48,394 nucleotides of DNA from Plantago elongata (lineage: Eukaryota > Streptophyta > Magnoliopsida > Lamiales > Plantaginaceae): contig JAYMSP010000527.1 of assembly GCA_036897095.1 (NCBI GenBank), positions 1-48,394 of the forward strand. Direction: 5' to 3'. Below, in pieces: positions 32,690 to 44,749 of this stretch. The first letter of the stretch is position 1; the number at the start of each line of letters is the position of its first letter. The position numbers were made by a program, and so were the translations under genes. Below the pieces are notes generated by a model. It was not told the DNA's origin. It did not search any database and saw only the letters and a program-made list of their open reading frames with translations.

Positions 32690-33239
32690 ATTTTATTTGA
32701 TATTTCTCTCACTTTATTCAATATATTTTAGGGTATATATTTTATTTTTTATTACCATATTTATTATTATATTTATTTTTTTCTCGTTTTAGTATTCGGC
32801 CCGATAATTGCAACTTCGGAGGGAGTATACGAGTACAATGGAAGAACAATGGCTCAAGCCAACACCGATTGCGTCTATTTCCTGGACTCTCACCTGCAAA
32901 AAGGTTGCTCATTTTCTTGATTCTACTCTCTCGTGCTCTCATCAAGGTTTCACAGTTTTACTGGTCTAGTTAGCCTGATGACTCTCTCGTCTCTTTCTTC
33001 CATACATCGTATCTAGACTTTTATTTTACAATCAAATAAATAATTATGAATAATATACTCCTACTAGGAATAGTTTGTCAACCAAAAATCAAATCTCTGC
33101 CACTAGCCAACTTCTAGAAAACGAACTATTCCTACTAGCAGTCAACGTTATACTTCTCCATTTAAGCATTTTCCATGTTCCAATCCATGGCTTTTCATTC
33201 ACTTACAGGTATCAGTTATCCGTACCGTAGAAACTGAAG
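32690..33239 (+). promoter_or_regulatory. Promoter and leader region of the USP-kinase-U-box gene
   Basis: Contains a decayed MITE end (GGAGGGAGTA near 32820) and then leader-like sequence up to the ATG at 33240. A TATA box could not be chosen among several AT-rich candidates. Confidence 0.35.
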
Positions 33240-36200
33240 ATGAGCTGCGTCGGAGCAGGTGGAGTTACGGTGGCTGTGGCGGTGAAGAGCGCTGAGGGGA
33301 GCGGCAGCCAGCGGGCGGTGCGTTGGGCGGCGGAGAATTTGATGCCCAAAGCCGATAGGTTGCTTCTGGTTCATGTCATGCCTACCATCACTTCCGTTCC
33401 TACTCCATGTACGTCACCTTCCTTTCGTTTGGTATTTTACTTTGTGATTTCTCAATTCTTCAGTTAGAACTTCAATTGAATTGTGCTCACTCCGATACTC
33501 AATTGATCAACCTTTTTACCTTAGGGTTTGGTTTGGGAATCTGAAGAAATGTTCAATTCACTTGGTTTTTTTAAGAGTTAGTTTGATCGATAAGAATTCT
33601 AGACTAGTTGTTAATTATACGAACTTGAATTATGAAATGGTGCACCTGCTCATATCGTGAAGCAGGGTAATCGAAATCACTATGTTGTAAGTGAACTTCT
33701 CAACAGCTGATATTGAATTTTAAATGAGTACTAATGTAGTAGGTTCGTGTGAGATTTTCGATGATGAAATTTTGTTTATTTGGTGTCAGAAAACGAGACG
33801 TGAGATATCTGATATGTTATGAAGCTGTATAACTTTGAAGTTCATGATCTAAACCAAGGGGTTATGATGAAATATTGCGAATTGGATGAGTTGAGAGTTA
33901 CTTAGGAACTTCACGCTATACTCCGATACTCGTTATCTTGTGCTAGTAGAGAAGCTTCACATTAGTTTAATGTAAAATTTTGTCCCTGTCTGTCATCTAA
34001 CAGCAGGAGTTAGCATGTCTATTAAGGAGCTAGATGCTCGTGTGGTGGCAATGTACAGTCAAGACATGAGGAAAAGATGTGAAGAAAGTTTTTTGCCTTT
34101 CAAGTATATGTGTAGGACACAGAACGTGAGTTTCTCCCTATGTTCTTTACCAACAGAAAGGGGGAATAAAACCCATAAGAACAATACTATAAGTAAACAT
34201 ATGAATTTTCTAAGCTTACTGTCCTCGATGATGATATTACACCACTTTAGGTTGAAACACTGATACTGGAAGGAGACAATCCTGCATTTGCTCTTTTGAG
34301 GTACATATCTGATTCAAGAACAACAAGCTTGGTGCTCGGCTCTTGCTCCTCCAGTTACTTTAAGAGGTATAGTTCGCACCTACCTAGCAGTTGTAAAGTT
34401 CTTTTATTTTAGACTCTACTCTTCAATATGTTAACCAGGCTCTTCAATTCACCTTGCATCCCTGTGTCACACACTAGACACCCAAACATGGATATGGCAG
34501 TTGAACACTTTATTTTAGAGTACAAACTGAAATGTTTTCATGAAATAACTAAGGTGGACACCCAGATATGCACCCAAGTTGTAACATATCTTGATTTCGT
34601 ATCTGAACTATGCCCTGATCTGTCAAAGTTGTCATTGTAAAGGGTAAAGACTTGCAAGAGATTTTAGCATTCAACTCTGAATTATTTCTAGCACCATAAT
34701 AATTTTATACATAATCTAGTGTGCTCATTCAAAATCTGCCATAGCTACTGAAACCACTTCCTTTAATCATATAGGAAGCTCATGGATTCTACTGTACCTT
34801 CAATTGTACTCAAACATGCTCCTGAAACTTGTGACATCTACGTAATTTCTGCACATAAGCTCACATCTAATTCGCTGCACCCAACATTAAGTATGGGTAA
34901 GTCTCCGTAGGTATGCTCCCTTATCGTCTTAATTTGTTCATAGTCGTAAAGGATTTTTTTTCTGCCTTTTACCAGAGAGGGAATGTGATTATAATGCACT
35001 TAGCAAACAAGGATCCTTCGCATCTTCCTCCACCACGGATTCCAAATACCAGCAGCACCTCTCAAATATCAGCCACTCGCAGCACGAAGCATATGCACAA
35101 GTATGCTCGTCAACTTATTCGGGATCTGTACAGGAAACGGCCACTCAGAATTCTGAAAACAGTCACTCAGATATCACAAGAGCTAAAAGGCTTCCTTCCA
35201 TATCCTCTACATATTCTGAACAGGTAATGGAGTAGCAAAATATTCCTTCAATTAGTAGTTCTTCAAGGTAGAAAGTTCTTTTGGAGTATATATTTTTACT
35301 TCCATGTACTTGCCTCCTTCAATTGGCTATATCTATACCCAAGAATTATTCTATCACTTAGAACTTAGTAGTATCCATAACTATCTTGCAGTCCAATACT
35401 CAGGCTGAAATGGAACGCTTGCGACTTGAATTGGAAACCACCATTACCATGTACAGTCGGGCTTGTGAAGATCTGGTACATGCTGAAAGTGAGGTGAGAG
35501 CTCGAATAATGCATACTTTTAGGTGATCGAGTTTACAACTCCTTTCCCCAATCTTATTTTTCTGAACTACAGTGTATACATATTTTGTTTACCCTGTGGA
35601 ATGAGTTAAATAAATCTCTTGCTCTGTATTCTTACTTGTTAGAATCGGTTGCTTGGTTTCTGCTTCACATCTAATTTGGAGTCTATCGTATCGTCACAGC
35701 TACGTGGTTAGCACTCGGAAAATAACACCCAGTGCTCAACATTGTATTGTAGGTCCGCTTACTTTCATCTGAATGCACCCAAGAAGCTCAAAAGGTGAAT
35801 GCTGCACAGGAAAGAGAAGAAAGGTTAAGAAGAATTGGCAGTGAACAAAGGGAGAAGTATCTAGCTGCTGAGAAGGAGGTTGAGATGGCAAAAGGGTTAC
35901 TGGCTAAAGAGGCATATGAAAGGCAGATGGCAGAGCTGAAGGCCCACAAAGAGTCATTGGAGAAGCAGAGAGTTGTTGATGCTCTATTCTCAAGTGATCG
36001 AAGGTATAGAAGATATACCAAAGATGATATAGTAAAAGCAACCAATAATTTCTCTGATGATAAAATGATCGGTGAAGGAGCATATGGTAAAGTTTACAAG
36101 GGCAGTCTTGATCACACTTTAGTTGCTATTAAAAGTCTTCATCCTGATGCATCTGAAAGAAAATCGGAAAAGAAGGAGGAATTTCTAAGAGAGGTTAGTC

Positions 36201-37685
36201 TTTGTTTTGTTTTCTGCTGTTCTTTATGCTTATGTTTCCTCACGTAAGAAATAGTTTTAATACTGCAATGCAAGCTATTGCATACACAGTTACACATCGT
36301 AGTTTCTTAACTGATCTTTGCATGATCTACTTCCTGGAAATAACTTCTAAGTTGAGAAATCAACATTAGTCCTTGTTTCCACATAATTGCAAATGCAAGT
36401 CATGGATACAATATCACTACATTCAATAACGTAATTTGTTAATCCTGTTGCAGGTAGAAGTTCTTAGTCAATTACACCATCCTAATATTCTCTTATTGAT
36501 TGGGGCCTGTCCGGATGTTGGCTGCCTTGTATACGAATATCTGGATAATGGAAGCCTAGAAGATCATATCAGGCATAGAAAAGGCAAACCACCTCTTCCA
36601 TGGCGTACTAGATTCCGGTTAGCTTTTGAAGTGGCATGTGGGCTTGCCTTTTTGCATCACTCAAAGCCGGAGCCTATAGTTCATCGGGATCTAAAACCTG
36701 GAAACATTCTCTTAGACAAAAACTATGTGGGCAAAATTGGAGATGTGGGCTTGGCTAAAATAATTTCTGATGTTGTTCCTGACAATATTACAGAATATAG
36801 GGACTCTATTATAGCAGGCACACTGTACTACATGGATCCGGAATATCAAAGGACTGGGACCCTCAGGCCAAAATCTGACCTGTTTTCTTTTGGAGTGATA
36901 ATGCTACAGTTATTGGCTGCCTCCCATCCCAATGGGATTATTACAAAGTTTGAAAGGGCTGCTAGTCGTGGCAACTTCTTGGATGTCCTTGACAAAGCAG
37001 TCAAAGATTGGCCTCTTGTTGAAGCAGCAGAATTGGCACATATTGCATTGAAATGCTGCAACTTGAGGTGCAGGGACCGACCTGATCTTGAAACAGAAGT
37101 TTTGCCGGTGTTAAAACGACTTGCAGAATTTGCTGAGTTCAGTATGATAGAAAGCCACCACAGACAAGCACCTAAACACTATTACTGCCCAATTCTTCAG
37201 GTGAGAGATGCTCAGATACTAGTTCTAACTTCTATGTGAAGATTGATCAGATTAACTTGGTTTTTTAGTCAAAAGCAAATTGAATTTGGATGCCTTGAAT
37301 ATACTGTAGTATTGTACTTCGTTTCGTACTCTCCCATCATTTAACTGTTATTTTAGTTAATCCAAATTAAACACTACTTTACATTAGAAATAAATCATTT
37401 TAGATTGTGTTTTTTACCCCAATCACATTATTCATGATCCAAATGGGCTGCAAATTGTTCTTTAGGCCTGCACATATTACCCTGGTTTTTACTGCACAAT
37501 TGTGAATGCAGGATATTATGGACAATCCACATATAGCAGCTGATGGTTTTACATATGAGCGTGAAGCAATTGTTGCATGGCTGGACAGGCACGATGTATC
37601 TCCGGTGACAAAGCAAAGACTACAGCACAAGATGCTCACACCAAATCATGTTCTTTGTTCTGCCATTCAAGAATGGAGAAAATAG
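33240..37685 (+). CDS. U-box E3 ligase / receptor-like cytoplasmic kinase with USP domain (PUB35/PUB52 type)
   Basis: Nine exons: 33240-33408, 34004-34125, 34251-34366, 34775-34896, 35012-35223, 35392-35493, 35753-36193, 36454-37200, 37512-37685. Phases join to 2205 nt, 734 residues. Order: UspA-like domain (about 8-165; VAVAVKSAEGSGSQRAVRWA, LLLVHV), a Ser-rich linker, a charged coiled coil (about 250-350), protein kinase (about 388-650) and a C-terminal U-box (about 672-734; YYCPILQDIMDNPHIAADGFTYE). Kinase motifs seen: GEGAYGKV at 388, Lys408 in VAIK, HRDLKPGN (Asp507), and DVG in place of DFG at 525; DVG is usual in this plant group. The family is plant-specific, cytoplasmic or at the plasma membrane, and joins kinase and ubiquitin-ligase activities in signalling. 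Intron 4 uses an AAG acceptor. The exact PUB number cannot be assigned by eye. Confidence 0.93.
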
Positions 37686-37885
37686 ACAATGTCAGCAGTG
37701 GCTCAAATGGAAATGTGCTGTTTTATTGCATTTCAGGAAGATAGGTTTGTTGTAACTTATGTAAAGTGGTGATAACACCTGTCATAGCAGAACAGTGCGG
37801 ATGGAGTCATTGATATGCATTGATGAAACTGTATAGAAGTATAGTGGCTAATGGATTGTTGATTTAGAATTGAAATTGAGACACC

Positions 37886-37939
37886 TTGCATTTTTGTATA
37901 TAAAAACTTAAGTTGCATTTTTGTATATAAAAACTTAAC
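37886..37939 (+). repeat. 27-bp tandem duplication in the 3' flank
   Basis: Two identical 27-bp copies (TTGCATTTTTGTATATAAAA...) sit head to tail about 200 bp after the stop codon of the U-box kinase gene, probably in or just past its 3' UTR. Identity of the copies suggests a recent slip. Confidence 0.85.
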
Positions 37940-38380
37940 TGGAATTGAAGTTTCTCAATTCCAATTTTAAACTATATGTGATAGATTTGTTTGCACAAAT
38001 TATAGGGACATACCGATTGCTCAAATTTACAATGTAAAATAAATTTGGGTTCGAGTTAATATCACGTGAAATCGTAATATATATCCCCATCAAAATAAAA
38101 TGTAGGATATAATGTTGGTTACATAAAAAGTAACTATAATCACATTCGTATGAATTACAAAAAATATGGATTGATAGGTTAGAGTCGTAACTTTTACATA
38201 TACTTTGACCTATCTAATGGTTTGAAGAGGTCGAATAGAGTTCAATGATCAATTTAACTATGAGAATGGAAGTAGCTTTCGCCGTATCATTGTTACCTTA
38301 CTATTCATCAAGGAACATTCATCCCAAAACGTTATTGCAAGCCTTAGTGCATTCATATCAATCACAAATCATAAACTCAG

Positions 38381-38890
38381 TGTTAGACGTGAAACCCGAC
38401 CACTAATGGATCGACCACTAGCCTTAGTGCATTCATACCATAGGAAAGTGGCGGTCTACATATACATACTTCATCCATTCCACTCACAAGCGATGTGGTA
38501 CGTTGGGTTACAATCTACCCCTTTAAATTCTTGACGTCCTCATCGAGCTTTCTTGGGAGTTGTCCGGGACCAACCATCTGTACATGATTATAAAGGTGGC
38601 TCCCACCGTTCATATAGTGTAGCACTTTGCCCCCATGATAATTAGTTCCCACAATTCTGGATAGTCCCGCTCTGAACCCATTTGTAACGACCTGGTCATT
38701 AATGGTCTGAGAGCAAGGTTATGCGTGACTGACCCACCACTCGGTATGATATTGTCCACTTTGGGCCGAAACCCGCACAAATTTATTTTTAAATTTTCCC
38801 AAAATGCCTCATACCATATGAGAGTGGTGGTCTACATATATACCCTTCATTCCTTCCACTTACAATCGATGTGAGATGTTGAGTATTACA
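38381..38890 (-). mobile_element. TRIM (small non-coding LTR element)
   Basis: Read on the minus strand: a 5' LTR of about 208 bp (38683-38890) starting TGTAATACTC and ending GTCGTTACA; a PBS-like AATGGGTTCAGAGC next to it; an internal stretch of only about 170 bp with no gag or pol; a purine-rich tract (AATTTAAAGGGG) and a shorter, diverged 3' LTR (about 38381-38512) starting TGTAACCCAACG. Layout and size fit a TRIM with an initiator-Met-type primer site. The two LTRs have clearly diverged, so it is an old fossil. It is a different family from the Cassandra LTR at 4.8 kb. Confidence 0.7.
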
Positions 38891-39302
38891 AGACGCCTAA
38901 ATTTAAAACCACCAAAACCTATATGAGCCAAACATATTCATGGTGTCACAATCCGTACAAATGCATAAACAACAACGAAAAATATGATAAAGTTAATCTA
39001 ATCAATTACTACAAGGAAATGATTCTTTCTATTTAACAATTGACCCTTACATAATTACAACTTACACAAATAATCCTGATGAACTTGTTTCGTAATGTTA
39101 ACATAAATTAAAAAAATTATGAGGTGTTGTGTTTTGTAATGTTAACATAAATTTAAAAAAACCACGAGGTGTTGAAAACACTGCAACATAAAATTCGTAA
39201 GAGTTAAATATTAGTGATTCACATAATGAACTAATCAATTTTTTCTACTTTAAAATGTTTCTAGGTTAAGGAATTAATGATGAAATTAGCCAACAATTTA
39301 TA
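38891..39302. other. Spacer between two LTR-type fossils
   Basis: AT-rich sequence with a short direct repeat (TGTTAACATAAATT-like, near 39095 and 39140). No gene seen. Confidence 0.5.
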
Positions 39303-39832
39303 TGTATGTTAAAGTCTTCTCCACAAACCAACCGATCTAATACGAATTAGACATAGCAAATCGATGAGCTTCATTCAAACCGCGACTAGTTCGGCACAAA
39401 GAACTAAGCATATGTACAAGGGGCTCAAGGTCGGACCCAAGTCCGACCCTGAGCTCGTGAAGGCTGCCCATGAGGGTCGGACCCAAGTATGTCCCTAAAC
39501 ACTTGGAGTCTGACCTTGAATGTCGGTGTAGTGTCACGCGCCACCCATCTCCGACGACACATGTCAATATCTTGCCCTACCGACCAATCTTTGGGATTGT
39601 CGGAGCTTTGTCCCCTTACCCTTCTATTATATATAGGAGGCCATGTTCTCCTCATATTGTAAGTAACCACCTTTCAATATTCTACTCTCTAACTTTAGAG
39701 GTCCGAGCCCGAGCTCTCAGCCTCTAAACAAGTAAAGTCCTAGCCCGGTTTGTCTTAGGCAAATCGGCCCAAAAGGGTCTAATTCCTTCCTCTTATTTGT
39801 TTCATATAGACGGATCTTCTTCAAGGTCGGAC
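39303..39832 (+). repeat. Left LTR of the LARD-like element
   Basis: About 530 bp, direct repeat of 43811-44332. Contains a TATATATAGG-like box near 39628, a plausible LTR promoter. The exact 3' border is uncertain by a few bases. Confidence 0.7.
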
Positions 39833-39899
39833 ATTGTTCAAGCTCGGACTCATTTTTTAAAAGACGGAGAAAAATTCGAGCTCCGTATCATTTTTCAAG

Positions 39900-40130
39900 A
39901 CGGTAAATTGGAATGGACAGACGGGCTTATGGTCGGAATTTGGTACCGACGGACGGAAGCCGAATCCGTACAACCGGCGGACTCCTCCCTCAATGAGTGT
40001 CGGTAGAGAATGAGGAACAAATGAAATGGACAAACAAACTTATGGTCGGAATTTGGTACCGGTGGACGGAAGCCGAATCCGTATAACCGCCGGACTCCTC
40101 CCACAATGAGTGTCGGTAGAGAGTGAGTAA
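39900..40130 (+). repeat. ~115-bp tandem duplication inside the LARD-like element
   Basis: Two copies of a unit with GGTCGGAATTTGGTACCG, GGACGGAAGCCGAATCCGTA and CAATGAGTGTCGGTAGAGA, just downstream of the left LTR. Confidence 0.8.
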
Positions 40131-40429
40131 GGAGTGAAGAATGCAAGATGGAGAAGGACCTATTTATAGAGACACTTGGGCCATGGGCCTCTCGGTCCAA
40201 CCTTCAACGACCGGCCCAAGAACTAACTCGGTCATGGCTAAACCACTAAACGATGAACCGGGCAGCCTAAATGATGGACTATGGTCCGACCCAGGTTCGA
40301 ACCCAAAAAAGAAAAAAAATACAAAAACACAACGAGTTCACCAAAGTCAAAGAGAGGATCAACTATGGGACTAAACTAAGTTCGAGCCTAAGACCTCAAC
40401 CACAACAATTATGAAGGCATTTTGTGTCA

Positions 40430-40916
40430 AAAAAATCGAACTTCACTCATATTTTTTTTAAGAAGATGAAAAATTTGAGCTTCGCTCATTTTTCAAGGAG
40501 GTGAAAAATTCAAGCTCAGACTCATTTTTTTTTTAAATGGCAAAAATTTGAACTCCGTTCATTTTTTTTAAGAAGGTGAAAATTTTGAACTCCGCTCATT
40601 TTTCAAGAAGGTGAAAAATTCGAGTTTGACCCCATTATTCAAGATGGTCAAAAATTCGAGCTCTGCTCATTTTTCAAGAAAGTGAAAAATTCAAGCTCGG
40701 ACTTATTTTTTAAAATGGTCAAAAATTCGAGCTCCGTTCATTTTTTTAAGAAGGTGAAAATTTTGAACTCCGCTCATTTTTCAAGAAGGTGAAAATTTCG
40801 AGTTCGACCCCATTTTTCAAGATGGTTAAAAATTCGAGCTCCGCTCATTTTTCAAGAAAGTAAAAAATTCAAGCTCGGGCTCATTTTTCAAGATGTTGAA
40901 AATTCGAGTTCAACCG
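40430..40916 (+). repeat. Tandem array of TTTTTCAAGAAGGTGAAAAATTCGAGCTCC-like units (left part)
   Basis: Units of about 35-40 bp built on CTCATTTTTCAAGA, GGTGAAAAATTCGAG and CTCCG or TTCGACCCC. The array stops at 40916 where another LTR has inserted, and resumes at 42359. Confidence 0.85.
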
Positions 40917-42358
40917 TGTTTGTCCAGATAACGACAAAGGAAAAGACTAGAGGGGGGGGGGGGGAATAGTCTTTTTAAAATTTCTTCGATAAACAGTCTT
41001 TCTCAGAAATCCTGGGGGTTTTTGATACTTAGATTCAGAGAGCGGAAGATTTTAAGCGATAGATAAACGTTAATGTACTTTGCAGTAATAATGTGTGTAT
41101 GTGAGATGTTGGAATGTAAATACAGTAAGTAAATAACACATCAACTTATATTGGTATTTGGAGGTGGAGTAAGCCTCCAACTAGACCACTTCGGCCTTTC
41201 TGAGATCTAGAATCCACTAGAATAGCCAATTGAGTTCTCCTTACAATGTATCATATTCTAAGATCCCTACAAACAAATGGTTCTCAATCAAATGTTCCCC
41301 CTAAGTTGTTCCCTAGCTTCTAAAGCCAAGTAATTCCTGTACTCAAGATAACCTTGGAGATTTTCCTTGATTTCCCGAACCAAGTACTTCCTGTACTCCA
41401 CGCCTTGATGGTGTTGGTTATATGATTGTTGACAGGCTACTCTTAAAATAACTTTTCAGCTATTTATCTAGAGAGCTGGAGTAGAATCACAACTTAATAT
41501 ACTTGTTCAGTATATGGTAGGATTCTCCTTTATGACCCAAGTGTTGATATATGTTCTGGAGAATGAACTTCATAAAGGGTATCTGAGTGTTCAACTCTTT
41601 CAAAGATAATCAAGCTCTTGTAAAGGTTCAAGACACTTAGAACTACTAGTAATTCTTTGAGTTGTATGGTCGCAACTGTAAGCTTGAGAATTGTAGTATG
41701 AATGCTTGAGAGAATACTTGTTTGATATGAAAGTATGAGCGTAGTTCGTGTGTGTATTTCTCAGCTTCTAAGTGTTGATATTTATAGATGAATTTGAGAG
41801 TTGTTTGAATAGTATCCGTTAGAGCTTCTCATAATTCAATCCGTTGATATCTCGAAATAAGTACTCAGAATTCACTATCTCATTTTTCAGAGAGGGCTTG
41901 CTGGAACGACTTTTCAGTCAGTGTAATTAATACACTGTACTATTTCTTGTCCTGTAGTCTCACGGACACATGTGACTTTCTGAAAGCTAGCATGCCCCTT
42001 GACTCAATAATGACATATCTCAGAGAGGTGTACCGTGCCACAAGAACTATACAAAGGCTTTCTGAACATAGTCTTTCTGAGGAGACTACTCCTTTGTGTC
42101 TTCATCAAACTTGCGTAATCTTCAGTCTTCAAATCTTCGATAAAACTCCATTGCCCGGATACTTCTTCATAGCCTTCTTCGAAACATAAAAATTACATTC
42201 AGAGACCTAGTAATCCTATTACAAGTTTAACTAGACTAACATACTAAGTGATTTTCTCTTTTATAATGTTCAAGTGAACTAAGAGTACTAGTCACCTTTC
42301 TGTACTATAGATAAATTACATGGTGATTGATAAAAAACACTAACATATATTCTTAACA
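40917..42358 (+). mobile_element. Solo LTR (Copia/SIRE-like) inserted in the tandem array
   Basis: A 1.44-kb segment from TGTTTGTCC to CTTAACA interrupts the array exactly. It carries a G-run motif (GACTAGAGG...GAATAGTC) near its start, typical of long plant Copia LTRs. Flanking bases (AACCG before, GACCC after) match the array consensus TTCGACCCC on both sides, which fits a diverged 5-bp duplication. No internal region is present. It is younger than its LARD-like host. Confidence 0.6.
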
Positions 42359-42915
42359 GACCCCATTTTTCAAGAAGGTGAAGCTCATTTTTCAAGAAGA
42401 TAAAAATTCGAGCTCCGCTCATTTTTCAAGAATGTGAAAAATTCAAGCTCGGATTCATTTTTCAAGATGGTGAAAAATTCGAGTTCGACCCCATTTTTCA
42501 AGAAAGTGAAAAATCAAGCTCAGACTCATTTTTGAAGATGGTGAAAAAATCGAACGCGGACTCATTTTTCAAGATGGTGAAAAGTTCGAGTTTGGCCCCA
42601 TTTTTCAAGAAGGAGAAAAATTCAAGTTCGGACTTATTTTTCAAGATGGTGAAAATTTTCGAGTTCGGCCCCATTTTTCAAGAATATAAAAAATTCGAGC
42701 TGCGCTCATTTTTGAAGAAGGTGAAAAATTCGAGCTCAGACTCAATTTTTTAAGATGGTAAAAAATTCGAGCTCCGTTCAATTTTTTTAAGAAGGTGAAA
42801 AATTTGAACTCCGCTCATTTTTCAAGAAGGTGAAAAATTCAAGTTCGACCCCATTTTTCAAGATCATCACAAATTTTGAGCTCCGCTCATTTTTCAAGAC
42901 CATAAAAAATTCAAG
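42359..42915 (+). repeat. Tandem array, right part
   Basis: Continuation of the 35-40 bp array after the solo LTR. The reading frames over 42532-42753 and 42830-43159 are low-complexity translations of these units. Confidence 0.85.
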
Positions 42916-43319
42916 AGCACCAAGCTATATCCAATGGATGATCCAAAACCAAACTCTTTACAAAGGAGATCATACATCATGTGAAAGAGGAGATCACATT
43001 TCTATAAAAGGCGGACAAAACCGATTTCCTAGGAACAAATCGAAAAACAAGTTGTCGCCTTGGACAAAGCTCATGGCCATTAAAGCTATTCGGGCAAACC
43101 CAGGCCTCGAACAAGTTATGTTGATTCTTCAAAGTCCTCACTCCACTTTCAAAAGTTGAATAAGCACATGGGGGAGGATAGTCAATAATAATCCGACGAG
43201 GGGAACTCGGTGAACAACTTTGCTCAAAAAAACATTCCTCGGGATGTTCCTTCAAGAAAAGAAGTCAAGACGATCGAGAAGAAGTATTCGTCCAACCATC
43301 GTGGAAACCTCGAGCTGAG

Positions 43320-43740
43320 AAAACGAGCGCACTTCCTAAAAGGATAAAGAAAGAAAACCATTGTGGAAATCACGAGCTGAGAAACCTAGTGTTCTTCCTA
43401 AAACAATGAAGTGAATAAAAACCACCTCGGTAAAGCCGCATCTAGAGAGTCCGAGCAAACTCCTAAAAGGGTGATGTGAATAAAAAACCACCATGGTAAA
43501 GTCGGACCCCAAGAGTCCGAGCTAACTCCTAAAACGGCGATGGGAATTAAACCACTTGGTAAAGCCGGACCCAGAGTGCCCGAGCTAACTCCTAAAAGGG
43601 TGATGTGAATAAAAAAACCACCTTGGTAAAGTCGGACCCAGAGAGTCTGAGCTAACTCCTAAAACGGTGATGCGCATAAAACCACCATGGTAAAGTCGGA
43701 CCCAGAGAGTCCGAGCTAACTCCTAAAACAGTGATGGAAA
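43320..43740 (+). repeat. ~62-bp tandem array in the LARD-like element
   Basis: About six units with ACTCCTAAAA, GTGATGTGAATAAAA, CCACCATGGTAAAG and CGGACCCAGAGAGTCCGAG, ending shortly before the polypurine tract and the right LTR. The last word is an inverted repeat that could form a hairpin. Confidence 0.8.
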
Positions 43741-43810
43741 AGACTTCAAACTTAAAATTTTCTCAACTATCTTCTACTAAGATACTTGAAAACTGGGGGG
43801 ACTTACAATA

Positions 43811-44332
43811 TGTATGTTAAAGTCCTCTCCACAAACTAACCGATCTAATACGAAACTAGACATAGCAAGTCGAGGAGCTTCACTCAAACCGCGACTAGTT
43901 CGGCACAAAGAACTAAGCATATGTACAAGGGGCTCAAGGTCGGACTCAAGTCCGACCCTGAGCACGTGAAGGCTGCCTATGAGGGTCGGATCCAAGTCCG
44001 TCCCTAAATATTTGGAGTCTGACCTTGAATGTCGGTGTAGTGTCATATGCCACCCATCTCCGACGACACATGTCAACATCTCGCCCTACCGACCAATCTC
44101 CGAGATTGTCGGAGCTTTGTCCCCTTACCCTTCCACTATAAATAGGAGGGCATGTTCTCCTCATAATGTAAGTAACCACCTTTAATATTCTACTCTCTAA
44201 CTTTAGAGGTCTGAGCCCGAGCTCTCAGCCTCTAAACAAGTAAAGTCTTAGTCCGGTTTGCTACCGACCCAAAAGGATCTAACCCCTTCCTCTTATTTGT
44301 TTTAGATATACGGATCTTCTTCAAGGTCAAAC
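43811..44332 (+). repeat. Right LTR of the LARD-like element
   Basis: Direct repeat of the left LTR with a few substitutions and small length changes, preceded by the polypurine tract. Confidence 0.7.
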
Positions 44333-44749
44333 TTTTTTCAAGGAAGTACTTTCTCCAGGAGTACATTTACTACCTATACACTTAAAGAGAATTAAGATGA
44401 ACTATTTTGATCACCTCGCTCTCTCAAAAAGCTAAGACGACTAGACTCTACCTAATCCTCGAACTTTACCTTTCCGAATTTATACACTATCAACAATTAA
44501 ACCCCTAAAAGAAAAAGAAACGTGCTTGTTTGTTACGCCTTTCCGGCAAAACTAAATCAATTTCGATTAGCACCCGCAGTACTAAAATTGTACTCTCACA
44601 AAATCAATTGACAACACAATCAAAATTTAACATAATAAAAGTACAACAAAGAATTTCACTATACACTTTCGATAGTCTTTAACCGTTCGGCCTCACATAG
44701 CCGGTCACCTCCAATTATGCCGATAATAATTTTTCTTTGAATTTGTAAT

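Larger units (their letters stand above)
39303..44332 (+). mobile_element. LARD-like LTR element, non-coding, with a nested solo LTR
   Basis: Two long direct repeats, about 39303-39832 and 43811-44332, start TGTATGTTAAAGTC and share TATA-like, CGACGACACATGTCAA and TTCTTCAAGGTC words throughout; these are the LTRs. A polypurine tract (AACTGGGGGGACTTA) lies just before the right LTR, which sets the plus orientation. The interior of about 4 kb has no gag or pol domain that I can recognise and is built mostly of tandem arrays, so it fits a large retrotransposon derivative (LARD). A 1.4-kb LTR has inserted into it. The LTRs remain very similar, so insertion is moderately recent. Short frames inside the LTRs and arrays are by-products. 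The parent family is unknown, and no certain flanking duplication was found. Confidence 0.7.

Noticed and set aside
34913-35227. 104-residue frame over exon 5 of the USP-kinase-U-box gene
   Set aside because: Wrong phase; the exon read in the phase set by its neighbours joins all exons without a stop.
40270-40325. GGTTCGAACCC followed by an A-rich run, like a SINE end
   Set aside because: A perfect B-box word, but no convincing A box upstream and no target duplication; it sits inside the LARD-like element.
39337-44185. Pairs of similar frames in the two LTRs of the LARD-like element
   Set aside because: They are translations of the repeated non-coding LTR, not genes.
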